From contig NC_047065.1 in assembly GCF_902459465.1 (NCBI RefSeq), forward strand, positions 5,576,309 through 5,640,308: a stretch of 64,000 bases of DNA. The letters run 5' to 3'. A program made the translations under genes and the position numbers. The notes below the pieces were generated by a model. The model saw only the letters and a program-made list of their open reading frames with translations, did no database searches and was not told the origin of the DNA. Origin of the DNA: Asterias rubens (lineage: Eukaryota; Echinodermata; Asteroidea; Forcipulatida; Asteriidae). This document shows, in pieces, positions 55,362 to 64,000 of this stretch. The stretch's first letter is position 1, and each line of letters starts with the position of its first letter.

Positions 55362-57067
55362 GTAGGACAAATTGCTTGGATAAGCTTATGTTCAAGTGGT
55401 TGTGTTTTTTACTAGTAAAGTAATAATAATAGATAATTGTAATGCGGCATATCAATATTAAAGGCACCGGACCAAATTTCTGTTCTTATTTGACATTAAG
55501 ACCGAGCTGTAATATAAAACACATATTGACCGGGCCTGTGAGTGACCAGAAGAGGGGCCTATTTCCCTCGGCCTTCGGCCTCTGGAAATAGGTTCCTATT
55601 CTGGTCACTCAAATTCCCTCGGGTATAATAGACGTACACTAGTTACCTCATTGCCAGTCAATATGTTTATAATGAAACATCAATTTCACAAGAAGTTGTG
55701 TGATTTTACATGCTTGAGTTCAGGACATCAAAATCTAACGCTGAGGTCTCGAAATCAAATTCGTGGAAAATTACCTTTTTTCTCGAAAACTACGTCACTT
55801 ATAAGAGGGAGCCGTTTCTCACAATGTTTAACAGCTCTCCTTTGCTTTTTACAAAGTAATTTTTTATGCTAACAATTGTTTTGAGTAATTACCAATTTTG
55901 ACCAGTGCCTTTTAAAGATGTCCAAGGCGCAGAGACAATGTGGGCCCATAATCAAACAATATGAAAGAAAGCAAAATAACAGTTTTTTTTTAAACATACA
56001 ACAATGCTAAATATAATCAATGGAAAGCAACAAAACTATTAGAACGAAAACTGAATGACATGTATTTGTTGTTCTTCCGAAGTTTTTTTTTTAAGAAGAT
56101 GGATTTCTTTCGTGGATTGGTCCTGGACTGTCATGGCCGAGTGGTTAAGAGCATCGAATTCAAGTTCTGGTGCTGATTCACCGGAGTGTGAGTTCGAATC
56201 CCGGTCGTGACACTTGTGTCCTTGAGCAAGACACTTTACTATAATTGCTTCTCTTCACCCAGGGGTATAAATGGGTACGTGCGAGGGTAGAGGTTGATAT
56301 TGTGTATGAATAAAGCCACAAGCGCCTTACAGGCAGCCCAGGGCCGTATACTCCCTAGGGAGCTGAGAAACATTACAGGGATGTTATTGGCCCCATGACC
56401 AGGGTACTAATGTAAAGAGCATTGATACGGCTGTAGTGTATTGTGAAATGCGCTATATAAGAAATTTTTATTACTATCACAAGGTGATTGAAACTTCGCG
56501 CCACATAAGAAGCCACCATTATCTATATGTGGCAGTGTCATGGCCGAGCGGTTAAAAGCGCCGGATTCAAGCACTGGTGTTTGATCAGCAGGGTGTGGGT
56601 TCGGATCCCGGTCGTGACACTTGCTACATAAAATTGGGGAGGTAGTGCTTTCTGCTCTACCGGCCAGGCTTCGAATGGATGATACCCAAGCCTACATTCG
56701 TATGGACTGTGAAAGGGGTAACCCTGTTTCAGCCCTAGGAGTAGGTGGCAACGGCCTCTGAAAAAAAAAATTGTAGCCCACACCTTGAAGTGGCCTTCAG
56801 GCCTTGTGTGTCAGGCGACTTGCAAAAAAAAGTAAATAAATAAATAAATAGGTTTGGAATGTCCTCAATTTCAGACCCCGTTTCTTTACCAATTATATAC
56901 ACTTTCTCATAATTGTTTCACAGCTCTATTTGCGTCTCCCTTACGAGAGAAATTTGGAGTACGAGTTGTGGTCACTGTGAGTGGTGTACTCATCGGTGGG
57001 TCACTGATAGCGTCTTCATTTGCATCCAGTTTGTATCAGATAGCGATCCTCATCACTCTATTTGCCG
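55136..57067 (+). CDS. SLC16/monocarboxylate-transporter-like protein, 5' part
   Basis: Two coding exons seen, 55136-55361 and 56924-57067, joined in phase (TCAG|GTAGG; TTTCACAG|CT; GCCG|GTAAGA). The first 123 residues give KIFKDGGRIGWLGVTGLF, a variant of the MCT start motif (DGGWGW), TM1 about 22-45, TM2 about 58-80 with ITDASFEFS, the MFS loop PLREKFGVR, and TM3-TM4 from GVLIGGSLIASSFASSLYQI on. Such proteins carry monocarboxylates or related solutes across membranes; the substrate here is unknown. The missing exons should lie beyond 64000 on the plus strand. The gene starts about 360 bp from the retrotransposon gag. Confidence 0.78.
55458..55915 (+). mobile_element. MITE family A copy with altered left half
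   Basis: TTAAAGGCACCGGACC to CAGTGCCTTTTAA. The right half is standard; the left half holds CCCTCGGCCTTCGGCCTCTG and a GAGTGACCAGAA/TTCTGGTCACTC hairpin. Confidence 0.75.
56128..56475 (+). mobile_element. tRNA-Leu/Ser-like SINE, full length
   Basis: TGTCATGGCCGAGTGGTTAA (A box), GAGTTCGAATCCCGGTCG (B box), GACACTTGTGTCCTTGAGCA, and the end GCGCTATATAAGAAATTTTT. Confidence 0.88.
56525..56860 (+). mobile_element. tRNA-Leu/Ser-like SINE with a different tail
   Basis: Same head type (GTCATGGCCGAGCGGTTAAA, GGGTTCGGATCCCGGTCG) but an unrelated body, ending (AAAT)n at 56833-56850. Two tRNA-headed SINEs thus lie in the same intron. Confidence 0.83.
56924..57067 (+). CDS. SLC16-like exon 2
   Basis: 144 nt: ALFASPLREKFGVRVVVTV and a hydrophobic stretch through ILITLFAG. 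A family A MITE begins 31 bp after the donor. Confidence 0.8.
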
Positions 57068-57097
57068 GTAAGACTGAGTATGAAAGACGCAGACTCT

Positions 57098-57490
57098 TTA
57101 AAGGCAGTGGACACTATTGGTAATTGTCAAAGACTAGCCTTCACAGTTAGTGTATCTCAACATATGCATAAAATAACAAACCTGTGAAAATTTGAGCTCA
57201 ATATTGGTCGTCGAACTTGCGAGATAAAAATGAAAGAAAAAACACCCTTGTCACACGAAGTTGTGTGCGTTTAGATGGTTGATTTCGAGACCTCGATCAA
57301 GTTCTAAACTTGAGGTCTTGAAATCAAATTCGTGGAAAATTACTTCTTTCTCGAAAACTATGGCACTTCACAGAGAGCCGTTTCTCACAATGTTTTATAC
57401 CATCAACCTCTCCCCATTACTCGTTACCAAGGAAGGTTTTGTGCTAATAATTATTTTTGAGTAATTACCAATAGTGTCCACTGCCTTTAA
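57098..57490 (+). mobile_element. MITE family A copy, near consensus
   Basis: TTAAAGGCAGTGGACACTAT to GTGTCCACTGCCTTTAA, TTAA both sides. Confidence 0.93.
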
Positions 57491-57544
57491 AGTAAATAAA
57501 AGTGAAGAAATGCAATTTGCAGATTTCGGTTTGCATCGTCATTA

Positions 57545-57740
57545 ATCGTTGCACTGCTAAAACATAGGATTCGAACTGCCTTTAGCTACCGGGTTATCTC
57601 GGTTGTCTAGCTAACAAGGCACTGTTCTAGAATTGCAGAGGTCGTGGGTTAGAATCTCACCCGAGTAATGTGCCTGTGATTTGTTTTTTTCTCAAAACTC
57701 GTGCCAGTACTGACTATGTGCTTACCGTCACATCAGTGTT
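57545..57740 (+). mobile_element. tRNA-derived SINE
   Basis: ACATAGGATTCGAACTGCC, TCGGTTGTCTAGCTAACAAG and GTGGGTTAGAATCTCACCCG; family of 1470-1690. Confidence 0.82.
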
Positions 57741-57851
57741 TATGGGTAAAACCAAGATAAACATCATCTTACTATTCATTTATTGCACCGTGAACTTAAC
57801 CCATAATATGATGAATCCATGGTAACAGCAAACAAGTTTCGACCTGACACT

Positions 57852-58203
57852 TTAAAGGAACACGTTGCCTTGGATCAGTCGAGTTGGTCTTTGAAAAGCG
57901 TTTGTTGTAAGATGCATATTATTAGAAAGATATTTTTAAAGTAGAATATAACACCCATGATCCACACAAGTTTCACACGAAGTTACGTGGTTTTCCTTTT
58001 ACCTCATCGACAAACACGGTCGGGGCGACCGTGTTAGTTCGCAAAGTAAAAGGAAAACCATGCAATTTCGAGGCAAATGTGTGTGGATCATTGTATTTTA
58101 CTTTTAAAACATCTTTCTAACCATATGCATTATAAAACAAACGGTTACCAACGCTTTTCAAAGACCAAGTCGACCGATCCAAGGCACTGCCGTGTTTCTT
58201 TAA
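57852..58203. mobile_element. Foldback MITE family B copy
   Basis: TTAAAGGAACACGTTGCCTT to GGCACTGCCGTGTTTCTTTAA; shares its right TTAA with the next element. Confidence 0.9.
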
Positions 58204-58540
58204 AGACACTGGACACTATATGGGTAATTGTCAAAGACCAGTTTTCTCACTTGGTGTATAAAATAACAACCTATGAAAATTTGAGCTCAATTGTTCGTCG
58301 AAGTTGCGAGATAATATAATGGAAGAAAAAATACCCTTGTCACTCGAAATTGTGTACTTTCAGATGCTTGATTTCGAGATCTCAAATTCTAAATCTGAGG
58401 TCTCGAAATCAAACGTGTTGAAAATTTACTTCTTTCTCGAAAACACCGTTTCTTCAGAGGGAGCCATTTCTCACAGTGTTTTACACTATCAACCTCTCCC
58501 CATTACTCATTATCAAGTAAGATTTTATGCTAATATTTTA
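58200..58540 (+). mobile_element. MITE family A copy, right end lost
   Basis: TTAAAGACACTGGACACTAT to GATTTTATGCTAATATTTTA. Confidence 0.87.
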
Positions 58541-58617
58541 GTAAGTACTTAGTAAGAACTTGGCTTATTACTTAACTCTCATAATTTTCGGATATTGGCG
58601 ACAACCACCTTCATACT

Positions 58618-58875
58618 TTAAAAGATTTGGGTACTTTTTGTAACACAAAACACAATGTCCTCAAATTTACATTAAATTTACACCGTTTGAAGGTAATGAT
58701 AGTAGGCCCCCAGAAACGTATATAAAATATTAGTTGCTGTGGTCCTGTAGTTTTACTCATTTCTCAAAAACTACATCACCTCAGCAACTAATATCATTAA
58801 TTCTACTATCATTATCTTCAAGTTTAGGGTAAATCTGTGTAGGTTTTTTTTTTTTTTTTTCTCAAACAAAAAGTG
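58618..58875. mobile_element. Foldback MITE family D, copy 2
   Basis: TTAAAAGATTTGGGTACTTT, AACACAATGTCC, CTCATTTCTCAAAAACTACA; ends in a T-run at about 58842-58860. Confidence 0.82.
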
Positions 58876-59254
58876 CGCAGACCCTTGCAAAAGTAAAGTA
58901 GGTTGGTGTCACCACAAAAATCTTTTTATGAATTTTAAATACATTAAAAGAAATTTCATCGCAAAAAAAAATACAGTTATTTTACACTGTTCAAAAACCA
59001 TTATCGCAAAAAAAAGTGTCATTTTCACTGTCGCGCAAATATCGCCCGCGCGATTCGTAACTTTCCCTCTCGTCTGCAGCATGCAGCAACAAGAACGTCA
59101 GGTTATTAGTCCGTGTCAACGTGTGCTGTTGGTGGGTGGTGGAATATGAAATAAGGTAATTAATTTATTTTATTCTGTTGTAATTATTCAGAAATATAAT
59201 AACATGTTAATAAGTAACGCATAGAGTATGGAACGCCAAAGAGGCATTTAATCA

Positions 59255-59490
59255 TCGGTGATGGTCTTTTGCAACCGGTCAACTTTAGTGATCGGTGGTG
59301 GCTTTTTGCAATCGGTCAACTTTAGTGATCGGTGGTGGCTTTTTGCAATCGGTCAACTTTAGGGATCGGTGATGGCTTTTTGCAATCGGTCAACTTAAGG
59401 GATCGGAGGTGGCTTTTTGCAATCAGTCAACTTTAGGGATCGGTGGTGGCTTTTTGCAATCGGTCAACTTTTGCAACCGGTGATGGGATT
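59255..59490. repeat. 37-bp minisatellite, about 6 units
   Basis: Unit TCGGTGGTGGCTTTTTGCAA plus TCGGTCAACTTTAGTGA, with a few substitutions per unit. Confidence 0.95.
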
Positions 59491-59546
59491 TTGGGATATC
59501 CGAATTTTGCGTCCGGTCGGTGCAGGCCTACTTCAAAACCTATGAT

Positions 59547-61092
59547 TGTGTAGATTGTGGATATTAGTTGTCGTTATTTTCTAGTTCACACCACCATGGA
59601 GGAATAAATTACACTCACCAGCGGGTTGACTGACTTGCCAAACATTTTTAGAAGAGTACCATTTTATAACTATGTAAGGGGGAACGCAACAAACATCAAA
59701 TTAATCAGCTCTTTCTAAAAAGATAATAATAATAGGGGAAATCTGAAATCATACAAGTAGCCCTGTGTAAACAGACCCGGAGGTGAGAACATTATGACCA
59801 CACAAAAACCGTTTTGATGGAAAACACATATTATGTGCATCATGAATGTGATGGACAAACACAGACCGGGACGCACTCAACACGTTTTATAAAAGGCTAG
59901 GTAAAGTATTATACAAATATTTCCTTGTAATAAACGGAGAGGCACGTATTAATTGAATCCAAAGCGAAAGACGTACTATATAAAGTTCTTAATTTAGGGG
60001 GGGGGTGTATAAAGTATAAAGATAAAAGAGTTAAATCTTATATAAAATTGAAGCTTGAAAATAAGCTTTACTCTAAACGTAATTTTGTTTTAAATTATTA
60101 ATTAATTAACCTTGTGATCTTCATTTGCATATTTAGTTAGTAAATCTTAGTAGAGCACCATATCTCAAGAAGTATACTTCCGGGTCAACCGGAAGTTGGC
60201 CCATTTTTTGTTTCAGTTATACTACACAATCAATCTTCATTTTATGTTTCAGTTATAGACTCCTTTTAAATTTTTACTTTGGAAAACCGTGACCCCATGT
60301 TGACCTCTATTTTCGGGTCAACCTGAATTGGGACCAGATCTCAAGACCTATACAACCTATTTCAAACTTGTTCCAGTTTCCGCGACCCCATGTTGACCTC
60401 TACTTCCGGGTCAACCGGAAGTGGGACCGTATCTCAAGAACTATACAACCGATTTTCAAACTTTTTTTTCAGTTGCACACTCCTTTGTGTTAAATATTAA
60501 CTTTGAAAAATGTGTCCCCTTGTTGACCTCTACTTCAGGGTCAACCGGAAGTGGGACCATACCTCAAGAACTACACAACTAATTTTCAAACCCTTTTTTA
60601 CTTAGAGACTCTTTGAGCATTAAGGATTAACCTTTACAAAATTTGGCCCCCATATTGACCTAGCTCTACTTCCAGGTCAACCGGAAGTTGGACAATATCC
60701 CAAGAACTTCACAACCTATGTTCAAACCTTTTTTCAGTTATAGCCTAACAAACAATACAGTATCGGGCCAATGGTGGCATGTACCGGCGTCGAGTTTCGA
60801 TACGGTGCCGTTAATTATGATGATGATATTGAGCCAGAATTGGGCCAGTGCTGGCCTTCTTCCGGTCAAGCGTCATGTCCTTGCTAGTAAACATTGTAGA
60901 TATTAATAAATCTTGATTGCAATAATGTAATAATTTGGAATAACTGATTGCCCAATGTATGTATGTTATCTGGGTATAAAATGGTACTCTTCTAAAAATG
61001 TTTGGCAAGTCAGTCACCCGCTGGTGAGTGTAATTTATTCCTCCACGGTGGTGTGAACTAGAAAATAACAACAATTAATATCCACAATCTAC
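59547..61092. mobile_element. Transposon V copy 1, about 120-bp inverted ends
   Basis: TTGTGTAGATTGTGGATATT... at the left faces ...ATATCCACAATCTACACAAA at the right; the match continues through CACTCACCAGCGGG and AACATTTTTAGAAGAGTACC. No transposase frame. The interior has five repeats of an ACTTCCGGGTCAACCGGAAG palindrome at about 60179, 60311, 60402, 60530 and 60669. Confidence 0.88.
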
Positions 61093-61096
61093 ACAA

Positions 61097-61290
61097 ATGG
61101 TGTGCCACTTCGAAACCAGTATTGGCCCAGAAAAAGTTTTCTATACCATTTTGTCAAAATGGCGTGGCGCTAAAAAAAAAGTATTGGCCCAGAAAAGATT
61201 GTCTATGGTGCAGCTACAAAACCAGTGTTGGCACAATAGAGGTTTTCTACCATTTTGCCAAAATGGTGTGCCGCCAACAAACCAGTAGAC
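61097..61290. repeat. About 60-bp minisatellite, block 1
   Basis: About three units of AAAACCAGTATTGGCCCAGA, AGGTTTTCTACCATTTTG, CCAAAATGGTGTGCCGC. Confidence 0.88.
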
Positions 61291-61616
61291 AGATGACAGA
61301 AAGTAAAACTTTCATTATCAGACGAAAACTCAACCAGCATTTTAACTCGTAAGTTTTTATTAATAAAATAAAAATGCAAAATGTATATCAAATAATATTA
61401 AATTTAAATGAAATTACTTTGCAATAAAAAAGTTCATTACAATAAAGTGTAGTTGTCCATGATAAACACAAAACATAAAAAAATGAAAAAACAGCAGCAA
61501 TGAATAAATCAAATTAAAAATGCTATGTAAAAACCAATAAAATAATAAAGGAGGTATACATTTTAGAATGTTGTTTTATTAATAGTTTTCGGTTTCTCAA
61601 AATGCCGGTACCATCA

Positions 61617-61766
61617 GGGGTCGATTTCACAGAGAGTTAGGCCTAGTCCTAACTTAGGACATAGTCCTTGGAGATATAAGAAACGTATGGCTAGTCCTAA
61701 GTTAGGACGATTAACTCTTCCTAACTCGAGATAAGACTAGTCTTGACTCTTTGTGAAATCCACCCC
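61617..61766. mobile_element. MITE family F, copy 2
   Basis: GGGGTCGATTTCACAGAGAG to TTGTGAAATCCACCCC; sits between the two minisatellite blocks. Confidence 0.9.
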
Positions 61767-61844
61767 AGCTTCAATAACTTGCATGGGCTAATTTCTTTTT
61801 AAATATCAAGTCGGTTTAGTAATTAGAACATATCTCTTTACCGT

Positions 61845-62215
61845 TTTGCCAAAGCCAGTATTGACATGACTGGCCCCGAAAAGGTTTTCTATATGACACC
61901 ATTTTGACAAAAATGGTGTGCAGCTACAAAACCAGTATTAATAATAATAATAATAATAATAAGACTTGGCTCAATGAGAGGTTTTTTGCCTGTTTTCCCA
62001 AATGGTGTGCCACAAAACCAGTATTGGACCACTGCAGGTTTTCTACCACTTTCCCAAAATGGTGCACCGCTACAAAACCAGCATCGGCCCATTAAAGGTT
62101 CATCATTTTGCCGAAACGGTGTGCCGCACAAAACCAATATTGGCCAAGACAGGCAAACCTCCGTCCTAACTAAAATAGTTTGCCTCTATAAAACCGACAT
62201 TGGCCCAGTGTGGGC
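61845..62215. repeat. About 60-bp minisatellite, block 2
   Basis: Five to six units of the same motif as 61097-61290, with (TAA)n inserted at 61938-61963. Confidence 0.88.
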
Positions 62216-64000
62216 ACTTTACTAGCAAGGACATGACGCTTGACCGGAAGAAGGCCAGCACTGGCCCAATTCTGGCTCAATATCATCATCATAATTAACG
62301 GCACCGTATCGAAACTCGACGCCGGTACATGCCACCATTGGCCCGATACTGTATTGTTTGTTAGGCTATAACTGAAAAAAGGTTTGAACATAGGTTGTGA
62401 AGTTCTTGGGATATTGTCCCACTTCTGGGTGACCTGGAAGTAGAGCTAGGTCAATATGGGGGCCAAATTTTGTTAAGGTTAATCCTTAATGCTCAAAGAG
62501 TCTCTAAGTAAAAAAGGGTTTGAAAATTAGTCGTGTAGTTCTTGAGGTATGGTCCCACTTTCGGTTGACCCTGAAGTAGAGGTCAACAAGGGGACACATT
62601 TTTCAAAGTTAATATTTAACACAAAGGAGTGTGCAACTGAAAAAAAAGTTTGAAAATCGGTTGTATAGTTCTTGAGATATGGTCCAACTTCCGGTTGACC
62701 CGGAAGTAGAGGTCAACATGGGGTCGCGGAAACTGGAACAAGTTTGAAATAGGTTGTAAAGGTGTAACACACACACGAACTGACTCAGTGCAAAAGAATT
62801 AAACTTTTAAACAACCACTTTTAATGCTCTTCACAGCTCTTTCTTCATCAAGATATTAAACAAACTTTAACTTTTAGCAAAAAATTGCAAACTGCAATAA
62901 AACTCTAACAGATTTATCAGTTCACGAGTTCAATTCCGCGATTATATTCGATTTATCAGTTCACGAGTTCAATTCCGCGGTTAATATCAAGGATACGGGC
63001 ACTGTAATTCCTCCTCCACTCGACACCTTGCAGCTACGTACATGTACAGATGTAGGTACGCAGTAGGTCAAATAGTTCAGAAGTCCCGGGGAAACTTGTT
63101 GCAGCTAGGTAGTACGTCTAGACCCAGTCCAGCAGTCCACGCATTCCACAGTCCAGCAGACAGCGAGTCCAGATGTGGAAGGTCCGCAGTTTCATTCGTC
63201 ACCAAGTACCAACACTCCAACAGTTTAGAGTTTATTCAACTTGAGAAAGCTGATTATTCATAGAGAAGATCTAAGATTGTAGATCTGAGATCTGAGAGCC
63301 AACAACTGCCAATAAATCTTTACTGGTTTGCAGGAACACAAAACCTGCTAACAGAAGGTTATTATTTCTCCCTCAACTATTATATTTCAAAAAACAAAAT
63401 GATGAGCAAACTTTTACATGACATGCATAACAACAAACATGTCTGCCATAAAACACTCTCACATGGCCTGGACATCTCCAGTCAATTGAGGGCGCTATCC
63501 CCTGTTCCAGCCTTGAGGGCGCTATCACCTTTTGAGCTCTGGGCTACATAGGTCTTGAGATCTGGTCCCAATTCAGGTTGACCCGAAAATAGAGGTCAAC
63601 ATGGGGTCACGGTTTTCCAAAGTAAAAATTTAAAAGGAGTCTATAACTGAAACAAAAAATGAAGATTGATTGTGTAGTATAACTGAAACAAAAAATGGGC
63701 CAACTTCCGGTTGACTCGGAAGTATACTTCTTGAGATATGGCGTTCTACTAAGATTTACTAATTAAATATGCAAATGAAGATCACAAGGTTATTTAATTA
63801 ATAATTTAAAACAAAATTACGTTTAGAGTAAAGCTTATCTTCAAGCTTCAATTTTATATAAGATTTAACTCTTTTATCTTTATACTTTATACACCCCCCC
63901 CCCCCCTAAGTTAAGAACTTTGTATAGTACGTTTTTCGCTTTGGATTCAATTAAAACGTGCCTCACCGTTTATTACAAGGAAATATTTGTATAATACTTT
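62213..64000. mobile_element. Transposon V copy 2, inverted, runs off the window
   Basis: Reverse-complement match to 59905-60895, about 1 kb, with mismatches at a few percent by eye. Interrupted by 62763-63548. Its outer end is beyond 64000. Confidence 0.9.
62763..63548. mobile_element. 786-bp insertion, possible solo LTR
   Basis: Begins TGTAAC and ends CTACA, with AAGG before and TAGG after, placed exactly where copy 1 of transposon V is continuous (TTGTATAGGTC). Contains a 31-bp-class direct repeat, TTTATCAGTTCACGAGTTCA (about 62911 and 62951). No coding frame. TG...CA ends fit an LTR, but no related element was found here. Confidence 0.6.

Noticed and set aside
48459..55915. Retrotransposon inserted into one family A MITE (left part 48459-48615, right part 55682-55915)
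   Set aside because: The two parts would nearly join at GTCAC, but the right copy has its own left end with TTAA at 55458, and the SLC16-like exon 1 would then lie inside the element.
56130..56215. tRNA-Leu or tRNA-Ser gene
   Set aside because: Strong boxes, but it continues into a SINE body and recurs at 56525 and, in reverse, at 9650-10072 and elsewhere.
59000..59160. Third exon of the SLC16-like gene
   Set aside because: An AG acceptor-like site and a GTAAT donor-like site exist, but the translation lacks any transmembrane or MFS pattern.

Overview
The window is gene-sparse, AT-rich, intron-rich metazoan nuclear DNA. Codon use, GT-AG introns, (TAA)n-tailed SINE/LINE ends, TTAA-flanked MITEs and the gene content (NFS1, PDP1, an ANKAR-like gene, an SLC16/MCT-like transporter, a Ty3/gypsy element) point to a marine invertebrate deuterostome. 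An echinoderm, possibly a sea star, is my best guess, but it rests on the general look of the repeats and no search was done. I see no bacterial operons, no CRISPR array and no bona fide tRNA or rRNA gene.

Layout. (1) 547-21405, minus strand: a complete 11-exon NFS1 gene (mitochondrial cysteine desulfurase, 450 aa). I rebuilt it exon by exon with consistent splice phases from the start codon at 21405 to the stop at 547. Its introns are full of repeats. (2) 21406-21775: a 370-bp head-to-head intergenic region. (3) 21776-23434, plus strand: an intronless PDP1-type pyruvate dehydrogenase phosphatase, 552 aa. (4) 23435-28629: 3' UTR and intergenic DNA, mostly MITEs. (5) 28630-43985, minus strand: an ankyrin plus armadillo repeat gene resembling ANKAR, 8 exons, 888 aa. 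(6) 43986-48800: intergenic, with MITEs. (7) about 48806-54772, minus strand: a degenerate Ty3/gypsy retrotransposon with gag-protease, a frame-broken pol, and an extra C2H2 zinc-finger ORF after pol. (8) 55136-57067, plus strand: the first two coding exons of an SLC16-like major facilitator; later exons are not in the window. (9) 57068-64000: repeats only, including a 37-bp minisatellite, a roughly 60-bp minisatellite, and two inverted copies of a transposon with internal repeats that carry a GGTCA/CCGGAAGT palindrome.

How the genes relate. NFS1 supplies sulfur for Fe-S cluster and thio-cofactor synthesis (the lipoic acid used by pyruvate dehydrogenase depends on Fe-S clusters). PDP1 dephosphorylates and activates pyruvate dehydrogenase. 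Both are mitochondrial matrix enzymes, and here they diverge from one short region, so co-regulation is plausible but not shown. The ANKAR-like and SLC16-like genes have no evident functional link to them.

Repeats are the main theme. At least four foldback or MITE families (called A to D here) end in TTAA-AG...CT-TTAA, the signature of piggyBac-type insertion, and adjacent copies share one TTAA. Other elements show 8-, 9- or 10-bp target duplications. Several long inverted repeats lie inside transcribed introns and would fold into long hairpins. No wholly new gene system is evident. The strongest leads are the divergent mitochondrial gene pair, the zinc-finger ORF in the retroelement, the hammerhead-like CUGANGA...GAAA foldbacks, and the TTAA-coupled MITEs.
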